Source of the DNA: Runella aurantiaca
GTDB lineage: Bacteria; Bacteroidota; Bacteroidia; Cytophagales; Spirosomataceae
Direction of reading: 5' to 3'
Assembly: GCF_003339505.1 (NCBI RefSeq)
Contig: NZ_QPIW01000009.1
Span: 173,125 to 237,124, forward strand
DNA: 64,000 nucleotides
Under the pieces are notes generated by a model. The model saw only the letters and a list, made by a program, of their open reading frames with translations. It did not search any database and was not told where the DNA came from. Made by a program: the position numbers and the translations under genes. Positions 1 through 9,105 of the stretch are shown one piece after another; the stretch's first letter is position 1; each line of letters starts with the position of its first letter.

Positions 1-1
1 T

Positions 2-196
2 GCGCTAAAGCGCCCTTTTTTGTCGCCTGCTTACCCTTTTGTTCCGCTTTGTGCCTTGATTCTTGCGGGAGTAGCATTGGTGGCGGTGGCAGTCTCCAAC
101 CCGTTGCTTACGGGGTATTACATTGGAGCGTTGGTGGTGGCGTTTGTGCTTTACAAAATGTTTAATCGAAATGAAGAGCCAGAAACCCAAAAGTAA
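2..196 (+). CDS. C-terminal end of an APC-type amino acid permease (partial)
   Basis: This is an open frame that enters from the left edge and ends at TAA 194-196, giving the last 64 residues of a protein. It reads as a basic, proline-containing loop (LKRPFLSPAYPFVP), a long hydrophobic helix, a short polar turn (SNPLLTGYY), a second hydrophobic helix and a charged tail ending NRNEEPETQK. That layout matches the last two membrane helices of amino-acid/polyamine permeases of the APC family, which would import or exchange amino acids across the inner membrane. The family call rests only on this short end, so substrate cannot be given. No start is visible in the window. Confidence 0.55.
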   Translation, partial: ALKRPFLSPAYPFVPLCALILAGVALVAVAVSNPLLTGYYIGALVVAFVLYKMFNRNEEPETQK

Positions 197-256
197 CCAC
201 CTCGCTGAGGAGACAGTTACTTTCGGTTTTTCCAACTTTCGTTAAGCAGGGATTTC

Positions 257-547
257 TTAGGAAGTCAACTCACTTACCTGCTGGGCCCATGAGGTATAGG
301 CACGCAGGATTTTGTTGAGTTTCCGCTGGGTTCCTGCTTTTTTTTTATCAAGTTCTACGTTCGAAAGTTGCTTTTCGTACACAAGCTGATTGTCGACGCG
401 GTAGATGCGGACAATACTAAACGGCTGTGTCTCCGTTCCGTTTTCAATTACCCAAAAGTAGGTGTTTTGAGAGGTTTTCTTGGCATGGGTGCTCGTCAGA
501 CTAAGGGCACTTACCATAAGTGCAATGAATACTGTTTTGACGGTCAT
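257..547 (-). CDS. small secreted protein, unknown function
   Basis: A 96-residue protein with a clear signal peptide: basic start MTVK, hydrophobic stretch and a likely cut after THA (about residue 22), so it should be exported to the periplasm. The mature part is about 74 residues, rich in polar residues and has the central motif ENGTETQPFSIVRIYRVDNQLVYEKQLSNVEL, which looks like two or three beta strands followed by a basic helix (KKKAGTQRKLNKILRAY). I do not recognise the family; similar short exported proteins are common in Cytophagales. It is transcribed alone, converging on the permease end. Coding status is supported by the signal peptide only. Confidence 0.6.
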   Translation of the reverse strand: MTVKTVFIALMVSALSLTSTHAKKTSQNTYFWVIENGTETQPFSIVRIYRVDNQLVYEKQLSNVELDKKKAGTQRKLNKILRAYTSWAQQVSELTS

Positions 548-710
548 GGCTGTAAATAATGAAAAAAAGAACTATGTTGGCTGTTGTAATTTCAGCGATT
601 GGCCGAATTGCGAAGTGAAGTTCAAGATTTGGATGGTTTTCATCAATACCATTTGGCATGAATTGCTATCATCGGGTTCTAAAATGACTTAAATCAATCC
701 CCAACAGAAA

Positions 711-1511
711 TCAATAATAGCTAAAAAGCAGTTTTTCGGTCCCACCGATTACTTTTTTGATTGGCCAACCCTTGTCGTTGTATTCATAGGCGTTGGTAAT
801 GAGGTAGGAATACCAGCCTCCTTTCACAATTATTTCTTGGGGGTTGTTGCGATGCATTATTACATGGGGGAGAAGCGGGTATTTCATCATCTGCTCCACG
901 TAGGTCTTGTCATCGTATTTACGATATATCACCGTTTGATAAACCGTCCAATCGTCGAGTGCTTTCCCAGGGCTATAACTGGTTTCCTGAGTTAGGTTGC
1001 CTTGAGCGTCATAAACGTAGGTATACTTCAGTGTTTCGGGTTCTTGGTCGTTGGGCTGGGCAAGTTTTCTGATTCTTTCAATGAGTTTTCCGTCGGGATT
1101 AAATGTATATGCAATCGTTCTTGTGAGAATTTTATTGGAATACTCCTCGGTTTTGACGAGTGAAGTTTTGTCGTAAAAATAATTGGTTTCTCTAACGGTA
1201 CCTGAGTCTTCTTGCCCCAAGACCTTCACTAACTTGCCGCTAGAATTGTACGTGAGCGTGTAGTGAGTGCTAAACTCGTCTTCGCTTTGATAATTATTGA
1301 TGATGCTAATTCGATTGACGAAATCTTTTGAATCATAAAAAAATTCATGCTTCCGATTGAAGGCAACAACATTGTTTAGTTTGGGGAGTTTCTGGGCGGG
1401 CAGAGGTTCTTCGAGAGCATTTTGCCGATTGCAGCCGTACATACAAAATAATATCCAAAAAACCAAAAGCCCTCTTAGCGTTCCTAAGTAGGTGTATTGA
1501 GATGTTTCCAT
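711..1511 (-). CDS. putative lipoprotein with YD-like beta repeats
   Basis: I chose the ATG at 1511 (METSQYTYL) because the upstream in-frame ATG at 1550 would put 13 polar residues before the signal sequence. From 1511 there is a hydrophobic helix ending in a lipobox-like MYGC about 30 residues in, so the protein is probably lipidated. The mature chain is rich in aromatic beta-strand repeats such as YTLTYNSSGKLVKVLG, YTFNPDGKLIERI and YTYVYDAQGNLTQETSY, which resemble single RHS/YD units and occur in many Bacteroidota surface lipoproteins. No catalytic motif is visible. It stands alone, divergent from xerD. Confidence 0.7.
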   Translation of the reverse strand: METSQYTYLGTLRGLLVFWILFCMYGCNRQNALEEPLPAQKLPKLNNVVAFNRKHEFFYDSKDFVNRISIINNYQSEDEFSTHYTLTYNSSGKLVKVLGQEDSGTVRETNYFYDKTSLVKTEEYSNKILTRTIAYTFNPDGKLIERIRKLAQPNDQEPETLKYTYVYDAQGNLTQETSYSPGKALDDWTVYQTVIYRKYDDKTYVEQMMKYPLLPHVIMHRNNPQEIIVKGGWYSYLITNAYEYNDKGWPIKKVIGGTEKLLFSYY

Positions 1512-1793
1512 TTTTAATGGGTAATAGGTGGCTGTATAATTTGGAAACAAATGTCTTAAATTGACATAAGGGGGCTAAGTGAAAAAACGATGAGTTGATT
1601 ATTAAGTGAGATGAAATGCCAAAATGTAGGTCTGAATGGGATAGATTTATGATAGAAATCAGAAAAATTTTCTCTTTCAAAAAAGTAAACTTGAAATAGT
1701 TATAGTATTACTTTAAAGAGTTTAAAAAGGCTTAAATGTTGTAGTTTTTTTAATAAAATTTTAATATTTGATTAATGGATATTTAAGTATTAT

Positions 1794-1893
1794 TGCAACA
1801 TAATTCAATTCCAGCTCAAACTGAATTGGATTTATAGAAATGGTGTGGATAACGTCGGAAAGCTGTTCGAAATTTCGGGCAGCTTTTTGTTTT
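1794..1893 (+). ncRNA. candidate small RNA or leader, copy 1 of a duplicated hairpin element
   Basis: Bases 1839-1888 carry the block GTCGGAAAGCTGTTCGA and a stable hairpin (AGCTGTTCGAAA pairing with TTTCGGGCAGCT) followed by a T run, which is a rho-independent terminator shape. A near-consensus -7 box (TATTATTG, about 1787-1794) with a TTTG 17 bases upstream lies in front of it. The same element recurs at 9041-9100 on the other strand. It ends about 90 bases before xerD, so it could also be a xerD leader. RNA function is inferred. Confidence 0.4.
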
Positions 1894-1991
1894 TAAAAAA
1901 AAGGGCATTTTTTAAACCCAATAGATAGTAAATTCGGGCGTTTTAACCGATACGTTATATCTAACGCCCAAGACTTGTGCTGCAATCAAAC

Positions 1992-2885
1992 ATGTGGGAT
2001 TCTTACCTCAAACATTTTAAAGACTACCTGATGCTCGAACGGGGCTTGGCCGATAACTCGGTGGAAGCATACGTCCGGGATGCCACCAAATTGTCGGAGT
2101 ACATGGATTTGTTGGGAGGTAAAGACCTGACTGAAATGACAGAATTGGATATTCTGGGCTTCTTGGGATATTTACACGATTTGGGATTAGTGGCCTATTC
2201 TCAGGCGCGGATGCTTTCGGGTATCAAGGCATTTTTCAATTATTTGGTGCTAGAAAATGTATTAAAGGTCGACCCCACCCAGTTGATTGAGTCGCCGCAT
2301 TTGTCTCGAAGCCTTCCAGATGTGCTCACCTATCCCGAAATTATACAGCTATTGGACGCCAACGATGTTTCCACGGCAGAAGGTGCTCGTAATCGTGCCA
2401 TGTTGGAGGTCTTGTACAGTTCGGGGTTACGGGTTTCCGAACTGGTCAATTTACAGATTACGAATTGTTACTTCGACGCAGGCTTTATGCGGGTGATTGG
2501 CAAAGGAAGCAAAACGCGGCTCGTTCCCATTGGTGGTGATGCCATCAAGTATACTTTATTGTATATCGAGCACATCCGTAGTTTGGTGGAAGTGCAAAAA
2601 GGCCACGAAGATTATGTGTTTTTAAACCGTCGTGGAAAGCAATTGACACGCGTTATGATATTCTTGATTATCAAGAATTTAGTGGAGGAGGTTGGGTTGA
2701 AGAAAACCGTAAGCCCGCATACGTTTCGTCATTCTTTTGCCACGCACCTGATTGAAGGCGGGGCGGATTTACGGGCGGTGCAGGAGATGCTAGGGCACGA
2801 ATCCATTACAACGACCGAGATTTACACGCACCTAGACCGTGAATACCTGCGAGAAGTGGTCACGAAATACCACCCGAGGGCCTAA
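1992..2885 (+). CDS. xerD: tyrosine recombinase XerD (chromosome dimer resolution)
   Basis: A 297-residue site-specific recombinase, the usual XerC/XerD length. It has an N-terminal SAM-like core-binding domain (about 1-95) and a C-terminal catalytic domain with all tyrosine-recombinase residues visible: Arg in SSGLRVSEL, Lys in GKGSKTR, the HTFRHSFATH box, LGHES and the nucleophile in TEIYTHLDREYLREV. It would act with a partner recombinase and FtsK at dif to resolve chromosome dimers. I prefer the ATG at 1992 (MWDSYLKHF) over 1977, because the family begins directly with this helix. XerC and XerD are hard to separate from sequence alone; the LERGLADNSVEAYVRD start is XerD-like. A hairpin follows the stop. 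Confidence 0.9.
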   Translation: MWDSYLKHFKDYLMLERGLADNSVEAYVRDATKLSEYMDLLGGKDLTEMTELDILGFLGYLHDLGLVAYSQARMLSGIKAFFNYLVLENVLKVDPTQLIESPHLSRSLPDVLTYPEIIQLLDANDVSTAEGARNRAMLEVLYSSGLRVSELVNLQITNCYFDAGFMRVIGKGSKTRLVPIGGDAIKYTLLYIEHIRSLVEVQKGHEDYVFLNRRGKQLTRVMIFLIIKNLVEEVGLKKTVSPHTFRHSFATHLIEGGADLRAVQEMLGHESITTTEIYTHLDREYLREVVTKYHPRA

Positions 2886-2891
2886 AAAAAG

Positions 2892-2916
2892 TCGCGAAGG
2901 TCAGTGACCCTCGCGA
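2892..2916 (+). terminator. hairpin after xerD
   Basis: TCGCGAAGGTCA pairs with TGACCCTCGCGA with one mismatch and a one-base centre. It lies seven bases after the xerD stop and is bracketed by A- and T-rich sequence, so it could serve both xerD and the convergent gene at 2978. Confidence 0.6.
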
Positions 2917-2977
2917 TCTTCGCCTTTATTTTACCCCATATTCAAATCATCGCTGAAGCAGCGTGATTCATAATCTT

Positions 2978-3517
2978 CTATGCAGTATCACCGCTGGTTT
3001 TTTCTCCTACAAAATAATGCTCAGGATGTTTGAAGAGCAGATTGAAGGAGGTCATTGAACCGTATATTTTGGTGATATACTGCTGTATATTTACTTTTTC
3101 TTCGTCGTTTAGATTGCTGGCATTCACGCGTTGTTCGAGTACCCTGAGGCGGTCGCGAACCATAACAATCTTGTGAAAGAAGCTATCAATCGTCATTTCT
3201 TTGGACGCCAAGTCGTGTCGCCCAGGTTTTAAAATAATTTTTCCGCCCTTCCATTTGTCGCCGAGTGGCACAGTTTCAGTGGCGTCCATCCATTTTTGGA
3301 GTACTTTGTTTAATGTTTGCTCAACATCAAACAAGCTCACTAAATCGGTGTCTAATTCAACGGCCTCGATTATTTCCAGCGGCGCATTTATTTTAATAAC
3401 TTTGGCTCCGTGCTGCAGGAATGTGATGGTATAACCGTTGGATTTTACATTAATTACGACTCCTTCCCCAAACTCGGCATGACGAACTCGTGAACCAATG
3501 CCTAATATAATATCCAT
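2978..3517 (-). CDS. conserved protein with UvrD-type tudor-like N-terminus
   Basis: A 179-residue cytoplasmic protein. The first 60 residues (GSRVRHAEFGEGVVINVKSNGYTITFLQHGAKVIKI) match the small beta-barrel 'VRHPKFGEG' domain found at the C-terminus of UvrD/PcrA helicases, which binds RNA polymerase or nucleic acid there. The remainder is helical and charged, with no catalytic motif that I recognise. Stand-alone proteins of this shape occur widely in Cytophagales as hypothetical proteins, and I cannot assign a role beyond possible nucleic-acid or protein binding. It converges on xerD and is followed upstream by the divergent aminotransferase gene. Confidence 0.75.
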   Translation of the reverse strand: MDIILGIGSRVRHAEFGEGVVINVKSNGYTITFLQHGAKVIKINAPLEIIEAVELDTDLVSLFDVEQTLNKVLQKWMDATETVPLGDKWKGGKIILKPGRHDLASKEMTIDSFFHKIVMVRDRLRVLEQRVNASNLNDEEKVNIQQYITKIYGSMTSFNLLFKHPEHYFVGEKTSGDTA

Positions 3518-3679
3518 GCTTTTAAATATACTTATGAGTTATAGTAGTCATATTGTCAAACTTCGTGCCATAGTTTATTTTTTTGTAAGAAAAATGTAAA
3601 ATATTTATAAATAACTGATTTTCAGGATTTGTGTTTGGACTTTTTCTTGGTATTTAGATGTATTGCATTCATAAACGAC

Positions 3680-4852
3680 ATGTTAAAAAATAACACTTCA
3701 TCTCTTTTTTCGCTTCCCGAAGGAATACATTTTATCAATTGTGCCACACGTGGTCCTTTTTCAAAATCCGTTGAACAAGCTGGTATTGATGCCATCCAAC
3801 AGTTCAGCCCGTCGATTCACCAAATCCGCCCTGATGATTTTTTTGAACGGGCATGGGTTGTTCGGGAATTATTTGACCAACTGATAAACAGCCAAGATAA
3901 AGAGCGCATTGCAATCATTCCGTCGGTTTCGTATGCGATGGCGGTGGTGGCTCGCAACTTGTACCGTAAGCCAGGGCTGCGGGCGGGTCAACATATTTTA
4001 TTGTTGGGCGATGAGTTTCCCAGTGATGTATACGCGTGGTCGCGGGTTTGTAAAGAGTTGTCTTTAACGATTGTGACCGTGCAGATGCCCGATTCCGAAG
4101 CCGTGGGGCAAGAGTGGAATGCACGCATTCTGGAGGCCATCAATGACGATACGGCCTTGGTGGTGATGCCGCACGTGCATTGGCAATACGGGATTAAGTT
4201 TGAAATCGAGAAAATTGCCGAGCGCGCAAGGGCTGTCAATGCCCTCGTTGCCATTGATGGTACGCAGTCGGTGAGCGCCCTTGATTTTGACGTTCAGAAA
4301 GTAAAACCTGATATAATGGTCTGCGCCGCTTATAAATGGTTGATGGGGCCTTATGGAATGGGGCTGGCGTATTTCGGCGAATTTTTTGACGGCGGAATTC
4401 CCCTCGAAGAGTCTTGGATGGCCCGCCAAGAGAGCAATTTATTTTATAAACTCACGGAATACCAAGAAAACTACCGCCCAAAAGCGTACCGGTACAACGT
4501 AGGAGAGCATTCACATTTTATTCAAATGCCGATGTTGGAAGTGGCACTGCGCGAAAAACTAGCTTGGGGCTGCGATTCGATACAGGCGCATTGCCAATCG
4601 CTTTGGCAGCAACCCGTTCAAAAGTTAGCCAGCCTTGGCGTTCAGTTTGAACCCGAAGCGGAGCGGGCGCATCATTTGGTTGGAATCAGGTTACCCGCTT
4701 CGACGGATGTCGTGAAAGTACAGCAGGCATTGGAGGCCAGAAAAGTAATTGTGGCGGCGCGTGGGCAGGGCATTAGGGTGTCGCCGCATTTGTACAATAC
4801 CGCCGCCGACATGAATGCCTTGGTAGAAGCGTTGGCCGATGTGTTGACCTAG
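3680..4852 (+). CDS. class V aminotransferase (PLP enzyme, cysteine desulfurase-like fold)
   Basis: A 390-residue fold-type I PLP enzyme. The PLP-binding Asp lies in LVAIDGTQSVSALDFD and the Schiff-base Lys in DIMVCAAYKWLMGPYGMG, both typical of the class V aminotransferase/cysteine desulfurase superfamily. The N-terminal HFINCATRGPFSKSVEQAG is like the isopenicillin N epimerase-like branch, and no active-site Cys loop of a NifS/SufS enzyme is evident, so substrate is unknown. I start at the ATG at 3680 (MLKNNTSSLFSLPEG), since the upstream 17 residues from 3629 look like untranslated leader. Its stop codon overlaps the stop of the opposite gene within a shared CTAG. Confidence 0.85.
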   Translation: MLKNNTSSLFSLPEGIHFINCATRGPFSKSVEQAGIDAIQQFSPSIHQIRPDDFFERAWVVRELFDQLINSQDKERIAIIPSVSYAMAVVARNLYRKPGLRAGQHILLLGDEFPSDVYAWSRVCKELSLTIVTVQMPDSEAVGQEWNARILEAINDDTALVVMPHVHWQYGIKFEIEKIAERARAVNALVAIDGTQSVSALDFDVQKVKPDIMVCAAYKWLMGPYGMGLAYFGEFFDGGIPLEESWMARQESNLFYKLTEYQENYRPKAYRYNVGEHSHFIQMPMLEVALREKLAWGCDSIQAHCQSLWQQPVQKLASLGVQFEPEAERAHHLVGIRLPASTDVVKVQQALEARKVIVAARGQGIRVSPHLYNTAADMNALVEALADVLT

Positions 4853-5031
4853 CGACGGGTGGTATCTACCGCAATGGAGTCATTGGGCGCGGCCACGTCA
4901 AACGCCCGGATAATCTGTTTTTTCTTGTTCCACGGGGCCGTGGTGCGTCTTGCCATGTCGATGGCGAAGAAAGCCACAATGGCTACAAAAACAACGCTGA
5001 CGATAATAAATATTTTACGATTTCGGTTCAT
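4849..5031 (-). CDS. small single-helix membrane protein
   Basis: A 60-residue protein starting at the ATG at 5031 (MNRNRKIFIIV). It has a basic N-terminus, one strong hydrophobic helix (IIVSVVFVAIVAFFAIDMA) and a charged soluble tail ending in VDTTRR. I see no known family. It follows sixA on the same strand with a gap of about 40 bases, so the two are probably cotranscribed. A longer in-frame start at 5139 would overlap sixA by 70 bases and is less likely. The stop overlaps the convergent aminotransferase stop. Confidence 0.6.
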   Translation of the reverse strand: MNRNRKIFIIVSVVFVAIVAFFAIDMARRTTAPWNKKKQIIRAFDVAAPNDSIAVDTTRR

Positions 5032-5069
5032 TTCGGGAGTTGCCAAAGGCAAAAGTGAAAACAGGCGCT

Positions 5070-5570
5070 CTATTGTTTTAAGTGTTTTGGAGAGTCGTAG
5101 CTGATGAATTTTCCCGTTCTGGATGAGATTTCTTCCCAATCCATATTGGTAAATTCTACGGTGACAACCGAGCCTTTTGACATGGAGCCGATGTCATAAT
5201 TGGTAAGGTATTCGGCAAAGTAAGTGATATCGGGGTTATGGCCAAACACCATCAGATGTCGGCATTTTTCGGGGGCGGTATTGACGGCCGCAAGGTAGGC
5301 TTTAGGGCCGTTGTCGTACAGGTCGCGGGTGGTTTTGATGGCTTCATATTCGTAATGAAGCTGTTCGGCCATGATGCGGGCCGTCTGAAACGCCCGGGCC
5401 GCCGAACTGCTCACCAACAAGTCGGGTTTTAGGCCCTTGTCGGCCAGAAACTTTCCCATGCGGGCGGCGTCAATCGTCCCCGATGAAGTAAGCTCGCGGT
5501 CGAAATCCCCGAAGAATGAGGAACTATCTTCCGCTTTGGCGTGGCGGACTATGTACAGATAACGTTTCAT
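5070..5570 (-). CDS. sixA: SixA-type phosphohistidine phosphatase (histidine phosphatase superfamily)
   Basis: A 166-residue histidine-phosphatase-superfamily protein. The phosphoacceptor motif YIVRHAKAE (His10) opens the protein, ARAFQTARIM supplies the second basic site, and VFGHNPDITYF carries the second catalytic His. The short length and the RHAKAE form (rather than the RHG-E form of phosphoglycerate mutases) place it with SixA, which removes phosphate from histidine in phosphorelay HPt domains. I start at the ATG at 5570 (MKRYLYIVRH); an ATG three codons earlier is possible. The target is unknown. The small membrane protein at 4849-5031 lies downstream, and the divergent membrane protein starts 57 bases away. 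Confidence 0.85.
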   Translation of the reverse strand: MKRYLYIVRHAKAEDSSSFFGDFDRELTSSGTIDAARMGKFLADKGLKPDLLVSSSAARAFQTARIMAEQLHYEYEAIKTTRDLYDNGPKAYLAAVNTAPEKCRHLMVFGHNPDITYFAEYLTNYDIGSMSKGSVVTVEFTNMDWEEISSRTGKFISYDSPKHLKQ

Positions 5571-5595
5571 AGAAGTCATTTTTGCAAAAATAAGC

Positions 5596-5603
5596 TATCT
5601 TTG
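5596..5603 (+). promoter_or_regulatory. -7 box for the membrane protein at 5627
   Basis: TATCTTTG matches the Bacteroidota -7 consensus TANNTTTG and lies about 24 bases before the ATG. The -33 region is poor, so this is a moderate prediction. Confidence 0.45.
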
Positions 5604-5626
5604 CGGGCTCGCCAAGTGTCGTACGC

Positions 5627-7333
5627 ATGAAAATTTTAAATGTCTTTGCTGCTTTCACAGTACTTATTATTGCCTTTTTATTTTATCGTTTTGTGGGCCA
5701 AAATGCGGTAAATGTCCCTTATTTTGATGATTATGCGTATTTAGAATACATCATTAAGTTTATCAATGCTCCCAATGCCCTGCATTTTATGCAGGAATTG
5801 GAATATAAACACAACGGACACGGGGTGATTACGGCCAAATTGGTGTTTTGGCTGGATTATCTACTGACGGGAGAAGCCAACTACCGAACGCTGATTTTGG
5901 TGGGCAGCGGCCTGGTCATCGGCTTGTTTACGTATTTTTGGAAGATACTGTCGGTCAATCGTTTGCCGTTTTGGTATGCGTTGCCAGTGGCCCTGTTTTT
6001 GTTTACGCCAGCGTATCACGAGAACATCTTTTGGGCGGCGGCGCTGTGGCAATATACCGCTTCATTTGCCATTGGATTATTGACCTATTTTTTATTGTCG
6101 AAAAACAACAATTGGGCGTTTACGGGGGCCATTATTGGGGGATATTTGTTGACCTATACCAACGGAAATGGTCTTTTTGGAATGTACGTTGGATTGGTCA
6201 TTCCCCTGCTTCAAACACGGCACAAAAAAGCCATTATTTGGTTGATAGCCTGTGTCTTAACTACCGTTTTGTTTTATTGGTATTATCCCTTCGGTTTTGG
6301 GTCTTTAGGTCAAGAAAAAAGCCTTAAAAACTCCGCTTTAACCATTGTGTCGTTTTTTGGCTCCTGCGCTTCCTACTTTCGTGGGCGTCTGCCAGAAGTG
6401 GCGGTTTTGGGCGTGGGAATTACGCTTTCATTGATAAGCTTAGCGCTTTGGTTGGTGGTTGAATACGTCAAAAAATTAGTAAATAACGCTTCAAAAGGCA
6501 AGATTTTATCCGTTTTTACGGATACGCCGGCCAATTTATCGCTTTTGGCCTTGCTTGCTTGGCTGCTCGTTACGGGGTTGGGCGTGGCCACCGCCCGGGC
6601 CGTAGATACCCTCGAAACCCCCGCGCGCTACATGATTTATTCTGTGATGTCGGTAGTGGCGCTTTATGTAACGTTTCTATTGATTTTATCCCAAAGAGGT
6701 CAAAAAATAATGACGGGGGGAATGACCGTTGTAGGTGTCATTTTTGCCGTCAGTACGTATATGTTTGCCGCGTCCGACGTCATTAATTTTCGAAATTCGC
6801 TCATATCCGATGCTTTTTCGCTTAAGCAACATCGTCGGGTGACGGGGAAGTTGGAGACTATGACAAACACAGTGGTCAAGAAATATTTTGATGAAGCTGT
6901 AGAAAAAGGTATCTACGTGATTCCAACCACCGCGCTGAATGAAGTAAACTTAATCAAGGCTGATACATTGACCATGCCCAATGTGTCTTTAAGCGTTGAT
7001 ATCGATACCTTGCCCGCCTACGGAGGAATTCTCATTAATAAAGTACGGAATGAACAATTGGCGGTCAGTCAAGACAAACCCCAAAATGCGTTATTCATGG
7101 TGCTTAAAAATGATTCTACTGCCTATGTGACGGCCGTAAAACAGCGGCCAAACCGAGAACGAAGGTCCTTTTTACGCACAGGAAACTACTTTAAAGAAGG
7201 GTTTGAAGCGTGGATTTATCAAGATAACATCCCCGAAGGAAACTATCAAGTGGGCTTTCTCTTCAGCGAAACCCAAAAACCTCGCCTTGTTTATACTTCT
7301 CAACGCCTTATAATTCAGGATTTTCAGAAATAA
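5627..7333 (+). CDS. multi-pass membrane protein, GT-C glycosyltransferase-like
   Basis: A 568-residue integral membrane protein with about eleven hydrophobic helices between residues 1 and 375, followed by a soluble C-terminal part of about 180 residues. After the first helix comes VNVPYFDDYAYLEYI; an acidic pair in the first outer loop is the hallmark of the GT-C fold (mannosyl, arabinosyl and oligosaccharyl transferases that use lipid-linked sugars). The conserved middle loop FTPAYHENIFWAAALWQY also fits such enzymes. I infer transfer of a sugar to an exported glycan or protein, but the acceptor is unknown and no glycan operon surrounds it. prfC follows with its own promoter. Confidence 0.65.
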   Translation: MKILNVFAAFTVLIIAFLFYRFVGQNAVNVPYFDDYAYLEYIIKFINAPNALHFMQELEYKHNGHGVITAKLVFWLDYLLTGEANYRTLILVGSGLVIGLFTYFWKILSVNRLPFWYALPVALFLFTPAYHENIFWAAALWQYTASFAIGLLTYFLLSKNNNWAFTGAIIGGYLLTYTNGNGLFGMYVGLVIPLLQTRHKKAIIWLIACVLTTVLFYWYYPFGFGSLGQEKSLKNSALTIVSFFGSCASYFRGRLPEVAVLGVGITLSLISLALWLVVEYVKKLVNNASKGKILSVFTDTPANLSLLALLAWLLVTGLGVATARAVDTLETPARYMIYSVMSVVALYVTFLLILSQRGQKIMTGGMTVVGVIFAVSTYMFAASDVINFRNSLISDAFSLKQHRRVTGKLETMTNTVVKKYFDEAVEKGIYVIPTTALNEVNLIKADTLTMPNVSLSVDIDTLPAYGGILINKVRNEQLAVSQDKPQNALFMVLKNDSTAYVTAVKQRPNRERRSFLRTGNYFKEGFEAWIYQDNIPEGNYQVGFLFSETQKPRLVYTSQRLIIQDFQK

Positions 7334-7338
7334 GCTGT

Positions 7339-7346
7339 TAACTTTG
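7339..7346 (+). promoter_or_regulatory. -7 box for prfC
   Basis: TAACTTTG agrees with TANNTTTG and lies about 40 bases before the prfC ATG, just after the stop of the upstream gene. No good TTTG lies at -33. Confidence 0.45.
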
Positions 7347-7384
7347 CAACCTTTTTCGGAAGTCCGATATCCAATAATTTTACA

Positions 7385-8980
7385 ATGAGTACGATCCAAC
7401 AGGAAATAGCCAAAAGGCGCACATTTGCCATTATCAGTCACCCCGATGCGGGAAAAACGACCTTGACCGAAAAACTCCTGCTTTTTGGAGGGGCCATTCA
7501 AACGGCGGGCGCGGTTAAGTCAAACAAAATCAAGAAGACCGCAACGTCTGACTTCATGGAAATCGAGAAACAACGTGGTATCTCGGTGGCTACGTCGGTG
7601 ATGACATTTGAGTATAACAGCCTACTTATCAATATCTTAGATACCCCTGGTCATAAAGATTTTGCTGAAGATACTTACCGTACCCTTACGGCAGTGGACT
7701 CGGTGATTTTGGTGATTGACTGCGTAAAAGGCGTGGAGGAACAGACCGAACGGCTGATGGAAGTATGCCGTATGCGGGATACCCCAGTGATTGTTTTTAT
7801 CAATAAAATGGACCGAGAAGGGCAAAACCCGTTTGATTTGCTCGATGAGTTGGAGCAAAAATTGAACCTGAAAGTGCGTCCGTTGACGTGGCCCGTCAAC
7901 GGTGGTGCTACTTTTAAAGGGGTTTATCACTTGCTGGAAAAACAGATGTATTTTTTCAAAGTGAATAAAACCAAAGTGGAAGATGATGTGGCGCTGCTGG
8001 AGTTGGATTCTGACGAATTGGATGCAAAAGTTGGCGGGCGCGATGCCGCCCAATTGCGGGAAGATGTCGAACTTATTGATGGTGTTTACGACCAATTCGA
8101 CCGTGAAGATTACCTATCGGGCAAAGTGGCTCCTGTGTTTTTTGGGAGTGCGGTAAATAATTTTGGCGTCCGTGAATTGTTGGAAGCCTTTTGTCAAATT
8201 TCTCCGCTGCCCATTGCCCGTCAAACCAATGTGCGCTTGGTAAAGCCCGATGAGAAGAATTTTACGGGTTTTATTTTCAAAATACACGCCAATATCGACC
8301 CGCGTCACCGCGATAGAATTGCGTTTTTGCGGGTTTGTTCGGGCACGTTTGAACGGGGTAAGTTTTATAAAAATACCCGTCTGGAAAAGAACGTCCGTTT
8401 TTCCAACCCTTACAGTTTTATGGCCTCCGCAAAAGAGGTGGTTGATCAGGGATTTCCGGGAGATGTCATCGGTTTGTACGATACGGGTACTTTCAAAATC
8501 GGCGATACCCTCACCGAAGGGGAGGAGTTGCAATATGCGGGTATCCCGAGTTTCTCGCCCGAAATCTTCAAAGAATTAATCAATCTTGACCCGATGAAAT
8601 CCAAACAATTGGAGAAAGGGGTGCAGCAATTGACCGACGAAGGGGTGGCGCAGTTGTTTACAGTTCAGCCCGGAAATCGGAAAGTAGTGGGTACGGTAGG
8701 CGAATTGCAATTTGAAGTAATTCAATACCGATTGGAGCATGAGTACGGCGCTAAGTGTCGTTGGGTGCAGATGAATACGACAAGGGCCTGTTGGGTAACG
8801 AGCGAGGACCCCAAAAAACTTCAAGAATTTATTCGTTTGAAAGGAACACAAATCGGGTACGATAAAGATGACAATCCCGTTTTTCTGGCGGACTCCGAAT
8901 GGATGTTGCGCATGAACCGGGACAACAACCCCGACATTCAGTTCCACACAACTTCAGAATTTAAAGTAATGGCAGATTAG
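7385..8980 (+). CDS. prfC: peptide chain release factor 3 (RF3 GTPase)
   Basis: A 531-residue translational GTPase, the normal RF3 length. The G1 loop is [11 protein letters not shown] near residue 18-27, the effector region [13 protein letters not shown] follows, G3 is DTPGHKDF, G4 is FINKMDREG and a G5-like [10 protein letters not shown] is present. The RF3-specific middle domain and the C-terminal block [19 protein letters not shown] are intact. RF3 releases RF1/RF2 from the ribosome after peptide release and helps in quality control of mistranslated peptides. It is monocistronic: own -7 box, and a terminator straight after the stop. Confidence 0.97.
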   Translation: MSTIQQEIAKRRTFAIISHPDAGKTTLTEKLLLFGGAIQTAGAVKSNKIKKTATSDFMEIEKQRGISVATSVMTFEYNSLLINILDTPGHKDFAEDTYRTLTAVDSVILVIDCVKGVEEQTERLMEVCRMRDTPVIVFINKMDREGQNPFDLLDELEQKLNLKVRPLTWPVNGGATFKGVYHLLEKQMYFFKVNKTKVEDDVALLELDSDELDAKVGGRDAAQLREDVELIDGVYDQFDREDYLSGKVAPVFFGSAVNNFGVRELLEAFCQISPLPIARQTNVRLVKPDEKNFTGFIFKIHANIDPRHRDRIAFLRVCSGTFERGKFYKNTRLEKNVRFSNPYSFMASAKEVVDQGFPGDVIGLYDTGTFKIGDTLTEGEELQYAGIPSFSPEIFKELINLDPMKSKQLEKGVQQLTDEGVAQLFTVQPGNRKVVGTVGELQFEVIQYRLEHEYGAKCRWVQMNTTRACWVTSEDPKKLQEFIRLKGTQIGYDKDDNPVFLADSEWMLRMNRDNNPDIQFHTTSEFKVMAD

Positions 8981-8985
8981 TGAAG

Positions 8986-9007
8986 AGCGGGTAATTGCCC
9001 GCTTTTT
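8986..9007 (+). terminator. rho-independent terminator of prfC
   Basis: AGCGGG pairs with CCCGCT around a five-base loop and is followed by five T bases, six bases after the prfC stop. Confidence 0.85.
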
Positions 9008-9040
9008 ATCATTTTGAGACATTTAGCCGAGGGCGATAAA

Positions 9041-9100
9041 ATAAAAAAAGCTGCTCGAAATCCTCGAACAGCTTTCCGACTATATCCACACCATTATTAG
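9041..9100 (-). ncRNA. candidate small RNA of about 55 nt, copy 2 of the duplicated element
   Basis: Reading the minus strand, a start point near 9099 gives AATGGTGTGGATATAGTCGG, then GAAAGCTGTTCGAGGATTTCGAGCAGCTTTTTTT, which is a terminator hairpin with seven T bases. An excellent promoter lies directly upstream (9106-9136). No open frame fits inside. Bases from AATGGTGTGGAT through the hairpin are nearly the same as at 1839-1888. It lies downstream of the beta-phosphoglucomutase-like gene, but the promoter argues for an independent transcript. Confidence 0.55.
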
Positions 9101-9105
9101 TTGTG

